From IMG/VR virus record IMGVR_UViG_3300042923_000524, positions 1 to 64,000 of that record: 64,000 nucleotides of DNA; one strand, written 5' to 3'. Below the pieces are notes generated by a model, which made no database searches, was not told the DNA's origin, and saw nothing but the letters and a program-made list of their open reading frames with translations. Shown here in pieces: positions 25,841 through 33,568 of this stretch. The position numbers and the translations under genes were made by a program. Positions within the stretch are counted from its first letter, which is position 1. Every line of letters begins with the position of its first letter. The stretch is from a virus.

Positions 25841-26584
25841 ATGAAAAGAAAAACCTCAATAATATTTATCCTATTTCTTATAGCGATAATCATATTCCTA
25901 TTACAATTTAATGTTACACCAAAGAAAATAGATTCTCCATATACTGCCGATAATTCAACTCAAAATCAAACAGAAAATACAAAAGAGAAACAACAAAATA
26001 TATTAGATATACAAAAGCAAATTGAAGAACAAATGAGAAAAGAACAAGCGATTAAGGCTGAAGAAGAGAGGTTACTAAGGCTACAGGATGTAAATTTAGT
26101 TTTATCCAATCTTGATAAAGTTACAGGTTTAAAAATTGATGTGTGCGAAGGCATAGAAACATATCATAATGTAATTAATCAAAATGGTACTATTTATAAA
26201 AAAGGATTAGAAGCATATCTTGTTTATCGTTTTATAATAGGAGTAGATTTAAAACTTAATGAATGGCAAGTAGATACTATTGAAGGAGATGTAATAACTC
26301 TAAAAATACCAGAGATAAAACCTTATTTAAAAAGTTTAGAAGAAAAAGAAGATGTATCATACATAAAAGACTTATATGCAGATAAAAAATGGTTTGTTAA
26401 AAGATATAAACCATCTGAAACTGAATTTATAAGAGACTATGCAATTAAATATATTAAAGTGAAAATAAATGATTCTCCAGAAATATGGGAAAAGGCTCAA
26501 GAAGGGATAGATGATAATATAGAAACTATAAGACAATTTATATTAGGGTTAGGATATAGTGAAGTTTATTTTAATTTAGAATAG
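25841..26584 (+). CDS. membrane-anchored protein, DUF4230-like
   Basis: 247 aa, ATG; SD AAGGAG lies 14 nt upstream, a longer spacing than elsewhere. One N-terminal transmembrane helix (residues 7-23) is followed by a Gln/Glu-rich coiled coil (KQQNILDIQKQIEEQMRKEQ). An ~150-residue alpha/beta domain follows, with strand patterns (YLVYRFIIGVDLKLNEWQVD, ITLKIPEIKPYL) reminiscent of DUF4230 proteins. It is probably anchored with the domain outside. Role unknown. Confidence 0.6.
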   Translation: MKRKTSIIFILFLIAIIIFLLQFNVTPKKIDSPYTADNSTQNQTENTKEKQQNILDIQKQIEEQMRKEQAIKAEEERLLRLQDVNLVLSNLDKVTGLKIDVCEGIETYHNVINQNGTIYKKGLEAYLVYRFIIGVDLKLNEWQVDTIEGDVITLKIPEIKPYLKSLEEKEDVSYIKDLYADKKWFVKRYKPSETEFIRDYAIKYIKVKINDSPEIWEKAQEGIDDNIETIRQFILGLGYSEVYFNLE

Positions 26585-26595
26585 GAGGAATGTAG

Positions 26596-27153
26596 TTGAG
26601 AGTTAAACTAATAGAAACATTTAATAATTGGGGTCAAGTCAAAAATACAACTATGACAACTATACATAAAGAAAAAGGTACGTATCCATCTACAGAATGG
26701 AAGAAGCAAATCCTACTGTCAGAACACTCACCAATTAGAAAATTAAGGTTTAGTTTTAAATGGTATGATTTACTATCATGGTGCAGTGTTCACTTTTGCA
26801 GACATAAGATTGGAATAGAGCATTTTGTGAGAACACAAAGAACTGATAGAACTGGAACAGATAGAAATGAATTACCTCAAGGTAGTTTTGTTGAACATGA
26901 ATGTGAAGCAAATGCACAAGCAATTATCAATATAAGTAGAAAAAGATTGTGTAATTGTGCAAGTAAAGAAACTAGAGAAGCATGGAAAGCATTTTTAGAA
27001 ACTATTAAAGATATCGAACCTGAATTGTATGGTGCTTGTAAAAAAGAATGTGTGTATAGGGGTTGGTGCTTCGAGTTTTCAAGTTGTAACTATCACAAAA
27101 CAGAACAATTTAGAAAAGAGTTGGAAGAATACAGAGGTGGTATAAATGTCTAA
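26596..27153 (+). CDS. ThyX-like flavin-dependent thymidylate synthase homologue
   Basis: 185 aa, TTG start with SD AGGAGG seven bases upstream. SEHSPIRKLRFSF and CRHKIGIEHFVRTQRTDR correspond to the ThyX region that binds FAD and dUMP, but the canonical RHRxxSxNxxSxR signature is degenerate (RHK, no Ser at the usual place). It is shorter than typical ThyX. Cysteines in CKKECVYRGWC and SSCNY are unusual for the family. It follows dut logically in a dUMP-to-dTMP pathway and overlaps the next gene by 8 nt. Activity on dUMP is likely but unproven. Confidence 0.65.
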   Translation: MRVKLIETFNNWGQVKNTTMTTIHKEKGTYPSTEWKKQILLSEHSPIRKLRFSFKWYDLLSWCSVHFCRHKIGIEHFVRTQRTDRTGTDRNELPQGSFVEHECEANAQAIINISRKRLCNCASKETREAWKAFLETIKDIEPELYGACKKECVYRGWCFEFSSCNYHKTEQFRKELEEYRGGINV

Positions 27154-27703
27154 AACTAAACTATTTATAGATATGGATGGAGTTACATTAGACTCTATTC
27201 CTGCAATATGCAAATCCTATAATACGTTATATCAACATCATCCAGACTTTAAACCTGCTAATCCAAATGAAGTAAAAACATGGTCTATGAAAGAAGTTAT
27301 ACCTTTATGTAATAGTGTAGAAGAATTATTTGATTCTTATTTATTCTTTAGATATGTAGAATTTATGCCTTATGCAAAAGAAGCATTATTAGAGCTAAAT
27401 GAAAAATATGATATATATCTACTTACAATTGGAACTTTATTAAATATATCACAAAAGGCTATATGGATAAAAGATAATCTACCTTTTATTAAAAACACTA
27501 TTTTAATATCTAAAGAAGGCGGTAAGATTGGAAAAGACAATATAAATATGGACAATGGAATAGTTTTAGATGACCATCAAGATAATCTTATGAATCCTAC
27601 ATGTAGTTTAGCTATAGCTTTTGGAAAGAAGTATGTTTGGAATGAAGAATTTAAAGGTGATAGATGTGAGAGTTGGGAAGAAGTTAGAGAGATGTTGTTA
27701 TAA
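27146..27703 (+). CDS. HAD-family 5'(3')-deoxyribonucleotidase-like protein
   Basis: 185 aa, ATG inside the ThyX gene end, SD AGAGGTGG. Motif I is FIDMDGVTLDS (nucleophile Asp and DxD), motif II falls in LLTIGT, motif III is a Lys in KEGGKIG and motif IV is VLDDHQDN. Size and motifs match NT5C-like nucleotidases encoded by many Firmicutes phages. It probably dephosphorylates deoxynucleoside monophosphates to balance pools. Translationally coupled to the ThyX-like gene. Confidence 0.75.
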   Translation: MSKTKLFIDMDGVTLDSIPAICKSYNTLYQHHPDFKPANPNEVKTWSMKEVIPLCNSVEELFDSYLFFRYVEFMPYAKEALLELNEKYDIYLLTIGTLLNISQKAIWIKDNLPFIKNTILISKEGGKIGKDNINMDNGIVLDDHQDNLMNPTCSLAIAFGKKYVWNEEFKGDRCESWEEVREMLL

Positions 27704-27719
27704 AAGTGTAATAAAGACT

Positions 27720-27729
27720 AATATAAAAT
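27720..27729 (+). promoter_or_regulatory. intergenic AATATAAAAT motif copy
   Basis: AATATAAAAT between the nucleotidase stop and the RecU-like gene; no -35 box at 16-18 nt. Confidence 0.45.
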
Positions 27730-27752
27730 TGTAGTTAAAGTGAGGTATGTTA

Positions 27753-28265
27753 TTGAAGAATTCTGGCAAAATTTTCGAGGACTCTTTCAGAGACAGCATA
27801 GACCAAGAAAAGATATATTATTACAGACTTCGTGACCCTGCAAGTTCATTTGGAGGCAAACAAGAAGGTTTAAGATTTTCTATTACTAACGATTATGATT
27901 GTTTTTTTTATATATATCCGAATTTTTTTCCCTTTGAATTGAAATCTACCAAAGGAACATCATTCAGTATTCAAAAAGAAAAAACAGATAAAGCAAAGAT
28001 GATAAAACTTCATCAAATAGAAGGACTTACAAAAGCAAGTAAACATGAAGGTGTATATGCTGGATTGGTTTTAAACTTTAGAGATACAGAACATACATAT
28101 TGGTTAAACATCAAAGATTTTAATATATTTAATGAACAGACAGAAAAGAAGTCAATCAATGAAGATGATGTAGTAAAACATAATGGGATAATAGTTCCTC
28201 AGAGATTAAAAAAAGTTAAGTACACTTATGACATTGGTAAGATGATAAGTTTTATCAAAGATTAG
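27753..28265 (+). CDS. RecU-like Holliday junction resolvase
   Basis: 170 aa from TTG 27753, 7 nt behind SD GTGAGG; ATG 27747 is only 1 nt from the SD. GKIFEDSF, Asp in YDCFF and PFELKSTKGTSF (E-x-K) reproduce the RecU/PD-(D/E)XK layout. The conserved Gln in LHQIEGL and a final strand YAGLVLNF follow. It would resolve recombination intermediates before packaging. Phage RecU-like resolvases of this size are common in Firmicutes. Confidence 0.75.
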   Translation: MKNSGKIFEDSFRDSIDQEKIYYYRLRDPASSFGGKQEGLRFSITNDYDCFFYIYPNFFPFELKSTKGTSFSIQKEKTDKAKMIKLHQIEGLTKASKHEGVYAGLVLNFRDTEHTYWLNIKDFNIFNEQTEKKSINEDDVVKHNGIIVPQRLKKVKYTYDIGKMISFIKD

Positions 28266-28303
28266 TTTAATCACTTGCAGGTGGTACTAAGGAGGGAAAA
28301 TAT

Positions 28304-28756
28304 GTGAATATAGAGCAAAAATATCAAGAATACATAAAAAATGTAGATTTAAATAATTTGAATTTTATCACGGCAGAAGAATATCAGAAACTACATCATG
28401 ATGAACAATTCTATTTAACTATGAAATGGGCGGTAGAAGAAGAGGATATTAAAAGACAATTAGTTACCAATGGTAAATCAAGAAATGATATTGATAATAA
28501 AGACACATCATTATTTAAATTAATAATTGTTAATAGACCTTTATATAAAGATTCTATATTACTTACATATCCAGATAATATAAAAGAGATATATGATGAT
28601 GCAAAAGAAATATCAGAAAAATTGAATATTACATTTCAAAAAGTAAATAATTATGCTTTTTACAAAAGACAATTAAATGGTATTAAATTTGAAAAGGTAC
28701 GACAAAAATTATTTGGCAATGAATACAAGATAATTAGTCATAATGATAAAAATTAA
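28304..28756 (+). CDS. hypothetical protein
   Basis: 150 aa, GTG start with SD AAGGAGGG (the ATG two bases earlier is followed by a stop). Mostly helical. ITAEEYQKLHHDEQ and EEDIKRQLVTNGKS hint at a helical bundle with possible DNA-binding helix, but no family is recognised. Confidence 0.7.
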   Translation: MNIEQKYQEYIKNVDLNNLNFITAEEYQKLHHDEQFYLTMKWAVEEEDIKRQLVTNGKSRNDIDNKDTSLFKLIIVNRPLYKDSILLTYPDNIKEIYDDAKEISEKLNITFQKVNNYAFYKRQLNGIKFEKVRQKLFGNEYKIISHNDKN

Positions 28757-28789
28757 AGAATATAGATTGTACATAGGGAGGTAGATAAT

Positions 28790-28981
28790 ATTAAAGTTAT
28801 CAACGAAGAACAATTTAAGATTAATAACAATGATTTTAAAAAAATTACATATGATACAGGACAACAGATATACAAAGGATTAGATAAAGAATTTAATGCT
28901 TGGATAACTCTAAAATTTAAATCTACAGATGATAATGAAATAGTAAATGAAATTAGAAATATGGCACAATTACTAATGTGA
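28790..28981 (+). CDS. small hypothetical protein with apparent AUU start
   Basis: 63 aa. The SD GGGAGG (28776-28781) is followed 8 nt later by ATT, with no ATG, GTG or TTG in frame nearby. The frame is open to TGA at 28981 and reads as a sensible protein (VINEEQFKINNNDFKKITYD) ending NMAQLLM. A strong terminator follows directly. This is the clearest of several non-canonical starts in the window. Function unknown. Confidence 0.65.
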   Translation: MKVINEEQFKINNNDFKKITYDTGQQIYKGLDKEFNAWITLKFKSTDDNEIVNEIRNMAQLLM

Positions 28982-28987
28982 TATTAG

Positions 28988-29020
28988 AACACTATCGTAT
29001 TTATTATGATAGTGTTTACT
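28988..29020 (+). terminator. rho-independent terminator
   Basis: AACACTATC (28988-28996) and GATAGTGTT (29008-29016) form a 9-bp stem with an 11-nt loop, followed by TACTTTT. It ends the nucleotide-metabolism/RecU unit ahead of the integrase gene. Confidence 0.75.
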
Positions 29021-29043
29021 TTTATAAAGAGAAATAATATAAT
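29015..29043 (+). promoter_or_regulatory. candidate integrase promoter
   Basis: -35 TTTACT (29015-29020), 17-bp spacer, perfect -10 TATAAT (29038-29043). The -35 overlaps the terminator's 3' arm. Confidence 0.5.
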
Positions 29044-29049
29044 GTAGAC

Positions 29050-29074
29050 ATACAGGTAATGAAAGTAACTGCAT
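29050..29074 (+). promoter_or_regulatory. imperfect dyad, possible operator of integrase
   Basis: ATACAGGTA (29050-29058) and TAACTGCAT (29066-29074) are inverted repeats matching 7 of 9 positions around a 7-nt centre. They lie just downstream of the candidate -10 and before the SD, where a repressor would block transcription. Confidence 0.35.
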
Positions 29075-29099
29075 ATACATCCCAAAGGAGGAAATACTA

Positions 29100-30860
29100 A
29101 TGAATAAACTTATTACACAAGATAGTAATATAGAACCCTTACCCCTACGTGCTATTGCTTTATACAGAGTTTCCACTAAATCTCAGGTTGGTGAAGACAA
29201 TGATTTACCAACCCAGAAGAAATTAGTTCAAGACTATATATGGAACAATAAACTCAAACTCATCCAAGAGTTCACTGAAGGTGGTATAAGTGGATTTAAG
29301 AATCTTGCCGAAGATAGAGATGCGATAATATCAATTTTAGCTATGGCAAAAAGAAAAGAGTTTGATGTTCTTTGTATATATCACTCAAACAGACTTGGAA
29401 GATTGGCAGATAATACACCTGCTCTCATAAAACAATTGAGTCAATATAAGGTTAAAGTAATCAGTGTGGTAGAAGGAGAATTAAAAGCAGACACACCGAT
29501 AAATCGATTAATGAATAATATCAGATATTTTGGTAATGAACAAGAGAGTGTTTATAAATCTGAAACAATATCAGATTATCATTTAGCTATGGTTGAAGAA
29601 GGTAGATTTAGAGGTGGCAATATGATTCCATTAGGATATAAGTTAGAAGACAATAATAGTAAAAATTTTAAAGGTAAACATATATTAGATTTTGTAATTA
29701 ATGAAGAATATGTTGAATTAATTAAATTAATATATAATCTTTCTATTAATATGAATTATGGTCAATCAAGAATAGCTAAGTATTTAAATGAAAATGGATA
29801 CAAGACTAAGAATGGAAAAGGTTGGCACTCAACTTCGATAGGTGCAATATTAAATAATCCTATATATAAAGGTCAATTTAAAATGACGAGTAAAGTAAGA
29901 GAAAAAACCGTGTTGTCACCTATAAGAGAAGATTTAATTATTATACCTCCTGAATTATGGGATAGAAACCAAGAAATAATTCAATCAAGAAGATATGTTA
30001 AAGTTATAGATGATGTCAGAGATAGAAGAGAAACTAAAAATATCTATGGTAAAATGCTATTAAATGGTATGGCATATTGTGGTAATTGTGGTATGGCTCT
30101 AACAACTCAAACTGCTTATAAAAATTGGACTACAGCAGATGGAGTTAAACATAAGAGTTCTTATTATAAATATAGATGTAGCTCATTTTATAAAAAAGGC
30201 TCTGTTAAATGTGATGGTCAAAGCACATATGGCATGACGGTAATAGAACCTGTGGCTATTAAATACGCAAAAACAATTATTAAAAAACTTCAACAAAAGG
30301 AATTAAAAGATTCATTTTTTATGCAGTTTGATAAAAATATTGAAGGATATATAAAGCAAAAACAATCACTTAGACAAGAGATAGAAAAACATTATGAGGA
30401 ATTAAAAACCTTAAAACAAGAAGTGGTTAAAGTATTAATGGGTCAAAGTGAATTCGATAAAGTTTTATTAAATGAATTAATTCAACAAAAACAAGATGAA
30501 ATAAGCAGTAAAACTATTTTACTAGATGGTATTGATTTTAAAATAAGCAAAGAAAAAGATGCTAAAAGTAAATATAATGCACTTAACAATGAATTTGTTG
30601 ATTGGGAAGAAAGATTTGATAATGCTCCATTTGAAGTTAAAAGATTAATGCTGTCTAAGGTTATTAAAAGATTTATAGTATATAATAGAAAAGAATTTGA
30701 GATAGAGTACGATATAACCATTGATACTTTTAATGAAAATGCTGAAGTAAAGAGTGTACATGTGGGTAGTAAAGATACAGATGGCGTTAGAACCAATAAT
30801 GTATATCTACAACCCATAAGTATATACAAGGAAACTATTAAAGTTAAACTTGCAAGTTAA
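29100..30860 (+). CDS. large serine recombinase (phage integrase)
   Basis: 586 aa, ATG with SD AAAGGAGG. The resolvase-type catalytic domain starts at LYRVSTKSQ (nucleophile S25) with Arg in GRLADN. The recombinase domain (YGQSRIAKYLNENGYKTKNG) follows, then a zinc beta ribbon (CGNCGMALTT ... YRCSSFYKKGSVKC). A coiled coil from ~420 to 510 (EKHYEELKTLKQEVVKVL) comes last. This is the standard long serine integrase layout for unidirectional attP x attB recombination. It has its own candidate promoter and dyad. Excision would need a directionality factor, which I cannot identify. Confidence 0.93.
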   Translation: MNKLITQDSNIEPLPLRAIALYRVSTKSQVGEDNDLPTQKKLVQDYIWNNKLKLIQEFTEGGISGFKNLAEDRDAIISILAMAKRKEFDVLCIYHSNRLGRLADNTPALIKQLSQYKVKVISVVEGELKADTPINRLMNNIRYFGNEQESVYKSETISDYHLAMVEEGRFRGGNMIPLGYKLEDNNSKNFKGKHILDFVINEEYVELIKLIYNLSINMNYGQSRIAKYLNENGYKTKNGKGWHSTSIGAILNNPIYKGQFKMTSKVREKTVLSPIREDLIIIPPELWDRNQEIIQSRRYVKVIDDVRDRRETKNIYGKMLLNGMAYCGNCGMALTTQTAYKNWTTADGVKHKSSYYKYRCSSFYKKGSVKCDGQSTYGMTVIEPVAIKYAKTIIKKLQQKELKDSFFMQFDKNIEGYIKQKQSLRQEIEKHYEELKTLKQEVVKVLMGQSEFDKVLLNELIQQKQDEISSKTILLDGIDFKISKEKDAKSKYNALNNEFVDWEERFDNAPFEVKRLMLSKVIKRFIVYNRKEFEIEYDITIDTFNENAEVKSVHVGSKDTDGVRTNNVYLQPISIYKETIKVKLAS

Positions 30861-30878
30861 TGTAGTTTTTAATATAAT
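30850..30878 (+). promoter_or_regulatory. promoter of the tRNA gene
   Basis: -35 TTGCAA (30850-30855), 17-bp spacer, -10 TATAAT (30873-30878). The expected start point at about 30885 is 3 nt before the mature tRNA 5' end. The -35 overlaps the integrase stop region. Confidence 0.65.
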
Positions 30879-30887
30879 AAAATATAA

Positions 30888-30964
30888 GGTCGCATAGCTC
30901 AGTCGGTTAGAGTACTTGCTTGACATGCAAGGGGTCATGCGTTCAAATCGCATTGTGACCACCA
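30888..30964 (+). tRNA. tRNA-Val (anticodon GAC), CCA encoded
   Basis: Cloverleaf with acceptor GGTCGCA/TGTGACC (one G-U). The anticodon stem CTTGC/GCAAG holds loop TTGACAT, so the anticodon is GAC and reads GUC. The T-arm loop is GTTCAAATC, discriminator A and CCA at 30962-30964. It may supplement valine decoding in the phage or carry an attachment site, as tRNA genes beside integrases often do. It is a monocistronic unit with promoter and terminator. Confidence 0.92.
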
Positions 30965-30976
30965 AAAAGAAAAATT

Positions 30977-31004
30977 AAGATAGATGTAATAATCTATCTT
31001 TTTT
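30977..31004 (+). terminator. rho-independent terminator of the tRNA unit
   Basis: AAGATAGAT (30977-30985) and ATCTATCTT (30992-31000) with a 6-nt loop, followed by TTTT. Confidence 0.85.
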
Positions 31005-31020
31005 ATTAGGAGTGGTAATA

Positions 31021-31323
31021 ATGCAACAAAGACAAAAATCATTATTCTATAAAAAGATTCAATGTCACTGTGGACAATTTTATAAATCTATCAGAGAGAA
31101 ATCTAAAATACGTTATGTGTGTTCGGGGTATGCAAACTATAGAATGTGCGTAAGACAGGTAATAGAGGAAAGTCTATTGCTAGAAATGATGCAAAAGAGA
31201 AATAAAACAATTTCTGAAGTTACAAAAATATTAGTTGACGAGAATGGTAATATAGAAATTTTTTACAATGAGATTGAAAATAAAAATAGCCAAATCATAT
31301 CTGATAAGTTAATTAGATTCTAG
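31021..31323 (+). CDS. stand-alone zinc beta-ribbon protein related to serine recombinases
   Basis: 100 aa from ATG 31021 with SD TAGGAG; an earlier in-frame GTG (31012) overlaps the SD. CHCGQFYKSI, then RYVCSGY and RMCVRQVI followed by a helix (EESLLLEMMQKR), match the zinc beta-ribbon part of large serine recombinases. The catalytic and recombinase domains are absent. It is either a remnant of a second integrase or a small accessory protein acting with the 29100 integrase. Four direct repeats follow its stop. Confidence 0.6.
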   Translation: MQQRQKSLFYKKIQCHCGQFYKSIREKSKIRYVCSGYANYRMCVRQVIEESLLLEMMQKRNKTISEVTKILVDENGNIEIFYNEIENKNSQIISDKLIRF

Positions 31324-31416
31324 TATGATTTAGTATGACCTTATGTGATAGAATATCTTAAAATTATGGGATTTAGTATGACTTAAATGAGTAACTTTTT
31401 ATTGTTTTAGTATGAC
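31321..31416. repeat. direct repeats of TTTAGTATGAC
   Basis: Exact TTTAGTATGAC at 31329-31339, 31372-31382 and 31406-31416, plus the shorter TAGTATGA at 31321-31328. Copies are spaced 43 and 34 nt. They lie between the recombinase-like ORF and the convergent terminator; a recombinase, excisionase or repressor binding array is possible. Confidence 0.6.
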
Positions 31417-31425
31417 AAAAAGAAA

Positions 31426-31473
31426 AAATAAGGATAGTAAAATGCATAATTAAATGCACCACTATCCTTATTT
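31426..31473. terminator. bidirectional terminator between the two arms
   Basis: AAATAAGGATAGT (31426-31438) and ACTATCCTTATTT (31461-31473) make a perfect 13-bp stem. The 22-nt loop itself contains TGCAT/ATGCA. A-rich and T-rich flanks on both sides suit termination in both directions where early and late transcription converge. Confidence 0.85.
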
Positions 31474-31484
31474 ATATTAATTAT

Positions 31485-31874
31485 TTACTCGTTTATAACC
31501 TTAATTTCTAAACCAATTCTAATCAATTGCTGTATAATATCTCGTCTATTATCTGTTAATTCAATATCAGCCTGTTCACACAATTTAAATGCATAATTAC
31601 AAGCTTGAATATAAATATTATGTGTATCATCAAACATACCTACAGCAAAGTTTAAAGAGTCTTGAACAATACTTGAAATCTTCAGTAATTCCTTTTCTTT
31701 AGAAAGATTCATTTCATCAAGAATTTCAATACCTATACCCAAAACAGTACTTACAAATTGCAAATCCTCTTTTGACACATATTTATTCTTACGCAAATAC
31801 GCAATCCCGAACACCATACCTAAAACGGCAACTATTATACCTATGGTATATACTATATTCATATCTATACTCAT
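31485..31874 (-). CDS. LLH-type holin-like membrane protein
   Basis: 129 aa, ATG with SD TAGGAGG. One N-terminal transmembrane helix (residues ~7-27) is followed by KNKYVSKEDLQFV and a long helical region, the layout of phage holins of the LLH family. It is last in the late operon and follows the lysin. With a class 4_1-type holin already present upstream, this could be a second holin or an antiholin. Its short topology and lysin adjacency support a lysis role. Confidence 0.6.
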   Translation of the reverse strand: MSIDMNIVYTIGIIVAVLGMVFGIAYLRKNKYVSKEDLQFVSTVLGIGIEILDEMNLSKEKELLKISSIVQDSLNFAVGMFDDTHNIYIQACNYAFKLCEQADIELTDNRRDIIQQLIRIGLEIKVINE

Positions 31875-31892
31875 TTACATTTCCTCCTAATA

Positions 31893-31902
31893 ATTTTATA
31901 TT
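31893..31902 (-). promoter_or_regulatory. intergenic AATATAAAAT motif copy
   Basis: On the minus strand AATATAAAAT is followed by TATTAGGAGG, the SD of the LLH-like gene; it lies 21 nt after the lysin stop codon. Confidence 0.5.
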
Positions 31903-31922
31903 ATTTGTTATTATTATTTTAA

Positions 31923-33464
31923 CTAAACCTGATAAACTAACATAGTACTTCCAATCGGTCTAATTGTTGAACTAGTTGGATTATTCACTAACTTATCGTT
32001 TACAACCATTTGTGAACTATATCCCCCATCATCATTACAACTATTCCAACAATCTAACTCTTTCATTATCTCAGCAGATTGTTTTGCAGTTACACCCTTA
32101 GATGTTCCACTTCTTCCATCCACAACAACTAAAACAAAACTTCCATCTTTCTTTTGTCCAAATAATGTTCTAGGATGCCTTTCAGTTGAGTGACTAAACT
32201 TTTCGCTATTCTCTAAATTAATAACTCCATTCTGAATCAAACTCCATGATGTTCCAATTGCCCAATATGCTTTAGCTTGTAAATTTGATAATAAAACTTT
32301 ATCATATCCGTTTAAATTCTTAATCTCCGTGTGTCCGTCTTTATAATAAATAAAGTCTATAAATGAACTTGAAGGTGGAGAGTAATATAATCCATCATCA
32401 ATAAGCATGCCTAGATGTTCTGGTATTGCCGAAAAATTGAAGAATCCACAATTTATACCTGCAACAACTTTCTTACCTTCCTTTTTCTTATTGTTTATTA
32501 TAGTTTGAACTGTTTCTAATTTACCTCTAACTCCTAAGTCAACATCTACAAATTCATTTTTAGAAGTTGTGTACATATAAACATCTGAATCAAATCTACG
32601 AATCTTTTGATAGCCTTTTATTTCAGTTATAGCAGGTTTTATTGGTTCAGTTGGTTTAATAATAGGTTTTGCTACTTTTAAAGCATTCCAAGTATTTTTA
32701 CCAACAATACCATCTGAGGTAAGTTTATTATCTGTTTGGAATTGCCTTACAATTTTATCAGTACCTACTCCAAAATCTCCATCAACAATAATTGTATATC
32801 CTAAGTCTTTAAGCTTTTGTTGTAATGTCTTTACATCATTGCCTTTAGAACCTTTTTTCAAAGTTGGTAATATCACTTTAGTTTCCTCTTTCTTCTCTTC
32901 GATTGGTTTTACAGTTGCATTTTTTACATAGATATTTATATCTTCAACAAATTTATTCCAACCATTTTTAGCAAGTATCACACGAGGGCAATATTTCCCA
33001 GACCAATCCTGATGCTTGAATATTTTTAAAGTGGGATAAGTTAAAATAAGTGATGCATTTAATTTTTTCGCATTTTCTTCAGCTTTGTCAACATTGGCAT
33101 TTTCACATATCTCTATTGAAATAGTTTTATAATTACCATCACCTTTACCATCACCTGCATTAAAAGTTACTTCATCTAATGGAATAGTTTGGGTTATAGA
33201 GTCTTGGTCTACAAATAAATGAACTGAAACATATTGTTTATCGTCATTTTCTACGTTTTGTATCCACTTAGCATGAACCTCATCCCCTGCCGATGGTGTA
33301 GAATTTCCTGTATTATGATTAGTAATACCAATACATTCTTTCATTTTAATAAGTGTTCTTACATTTGTTTTGCCTTTAGGTTCAACTATTTGAATTTTAA
33401 CTGGAATATCATCAATGAATTTATCTTGAATTATTCCATTTATAATAGTTAGTTTTTTTAACAT
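31923..33464 (-). CDS. three-domain lysin: amidase, peptidoglycan-binding, phosphodiester glycosidase-like
   Basis: 513 aa, ATG with SD AAAGGAGG. Residues ~1-180 are an amidase_2 domain with zinc ligands H50 (ITNHNTG), H151 and C159 (KHQDWSGKYCP). Residues ~203-262 are a PG_binding_1 domain (LKKGSKGNDVKTLQQKL). Residues ~284-513 match the phosphodiester glycosidase/NAGPA fold (VVAGINCGFFNF, RHPRTLFGQ, VVVDGRSGTSKGVT, NDDGGYSSQM). The last domain is unusual in an endolysin and could process wall teichoic acid-like or capsule phosphodiesters. There is no signal peptide, so release depends on holin. Confidence 0.88.
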   Translation of the reverse strand: MLKKLTIINGIIQDKFIDDIPVKIQIVEPKGKTNVRTLIKMKECIGITNHNTGNSTPSAGDEVHAKWIQNVENDDKQYVSVHLFVDQDSITQTIPLDEVTFNAGDGKGDGNYKTISIEICENANVDKAEENAKKLNASLILTYPTLKIFKHQDWSGKYCPRVILAKNGWNKFVEDINIYVKNATVKPIEEKKEETKVILPTLKKGSKGNDVKTLQQKLKDLGYTIIVDGDFGVGTDKIVRQFQTDNKLTSDGIVGKNTWNALKVAKPIIKPTEPIKPAITEIKGYQKIRRFDSDVYMYTTSKNEFVDVDLGVRGKLETVQTIINNKKKEGKKVVAGINCGFFNFSAIPEHLGMLIDDGLYYSPPSSSFIDFIYYKDGHTEIKNLNGYDKVLLSNLQAKAYWAIGTSWSLIQNGVINLENSEKFSHSTERHPRTLFGQKKDGSFVLVVVDGRSGTSKGVTAKQSAEIMKELDCWNSCNDDGGYSSQMVVNDKLVNNPTSSTIRPIGSTMLVYQV

Positions 33465-33509
33465 AATATAACCTCCTTTACTTTTATTTAAATTAATGCT
33501 ACACTAAAT

Positions 33510-33568
33510 AAAAGCAAGGGATTACTGTAGAGATACGTCCACCATAACTTTTTCTACACCCTTGTTTT
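33510..33568 (-). terminator. hairpin between holin and lysin genes
   Basis: CAAGGG (33515-33520) with CCCTTG (33559-33564), flanked by A/T pairs. Inner TGTAG (33526-33530) pairs with CTACA (33554-33558); a 23-nt loop lies between. On the minus strand it starts right at the holin stop and ends in CTTTTATTT. It could be a partial terminator or timing element for lysis. Confidence 0.45.
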
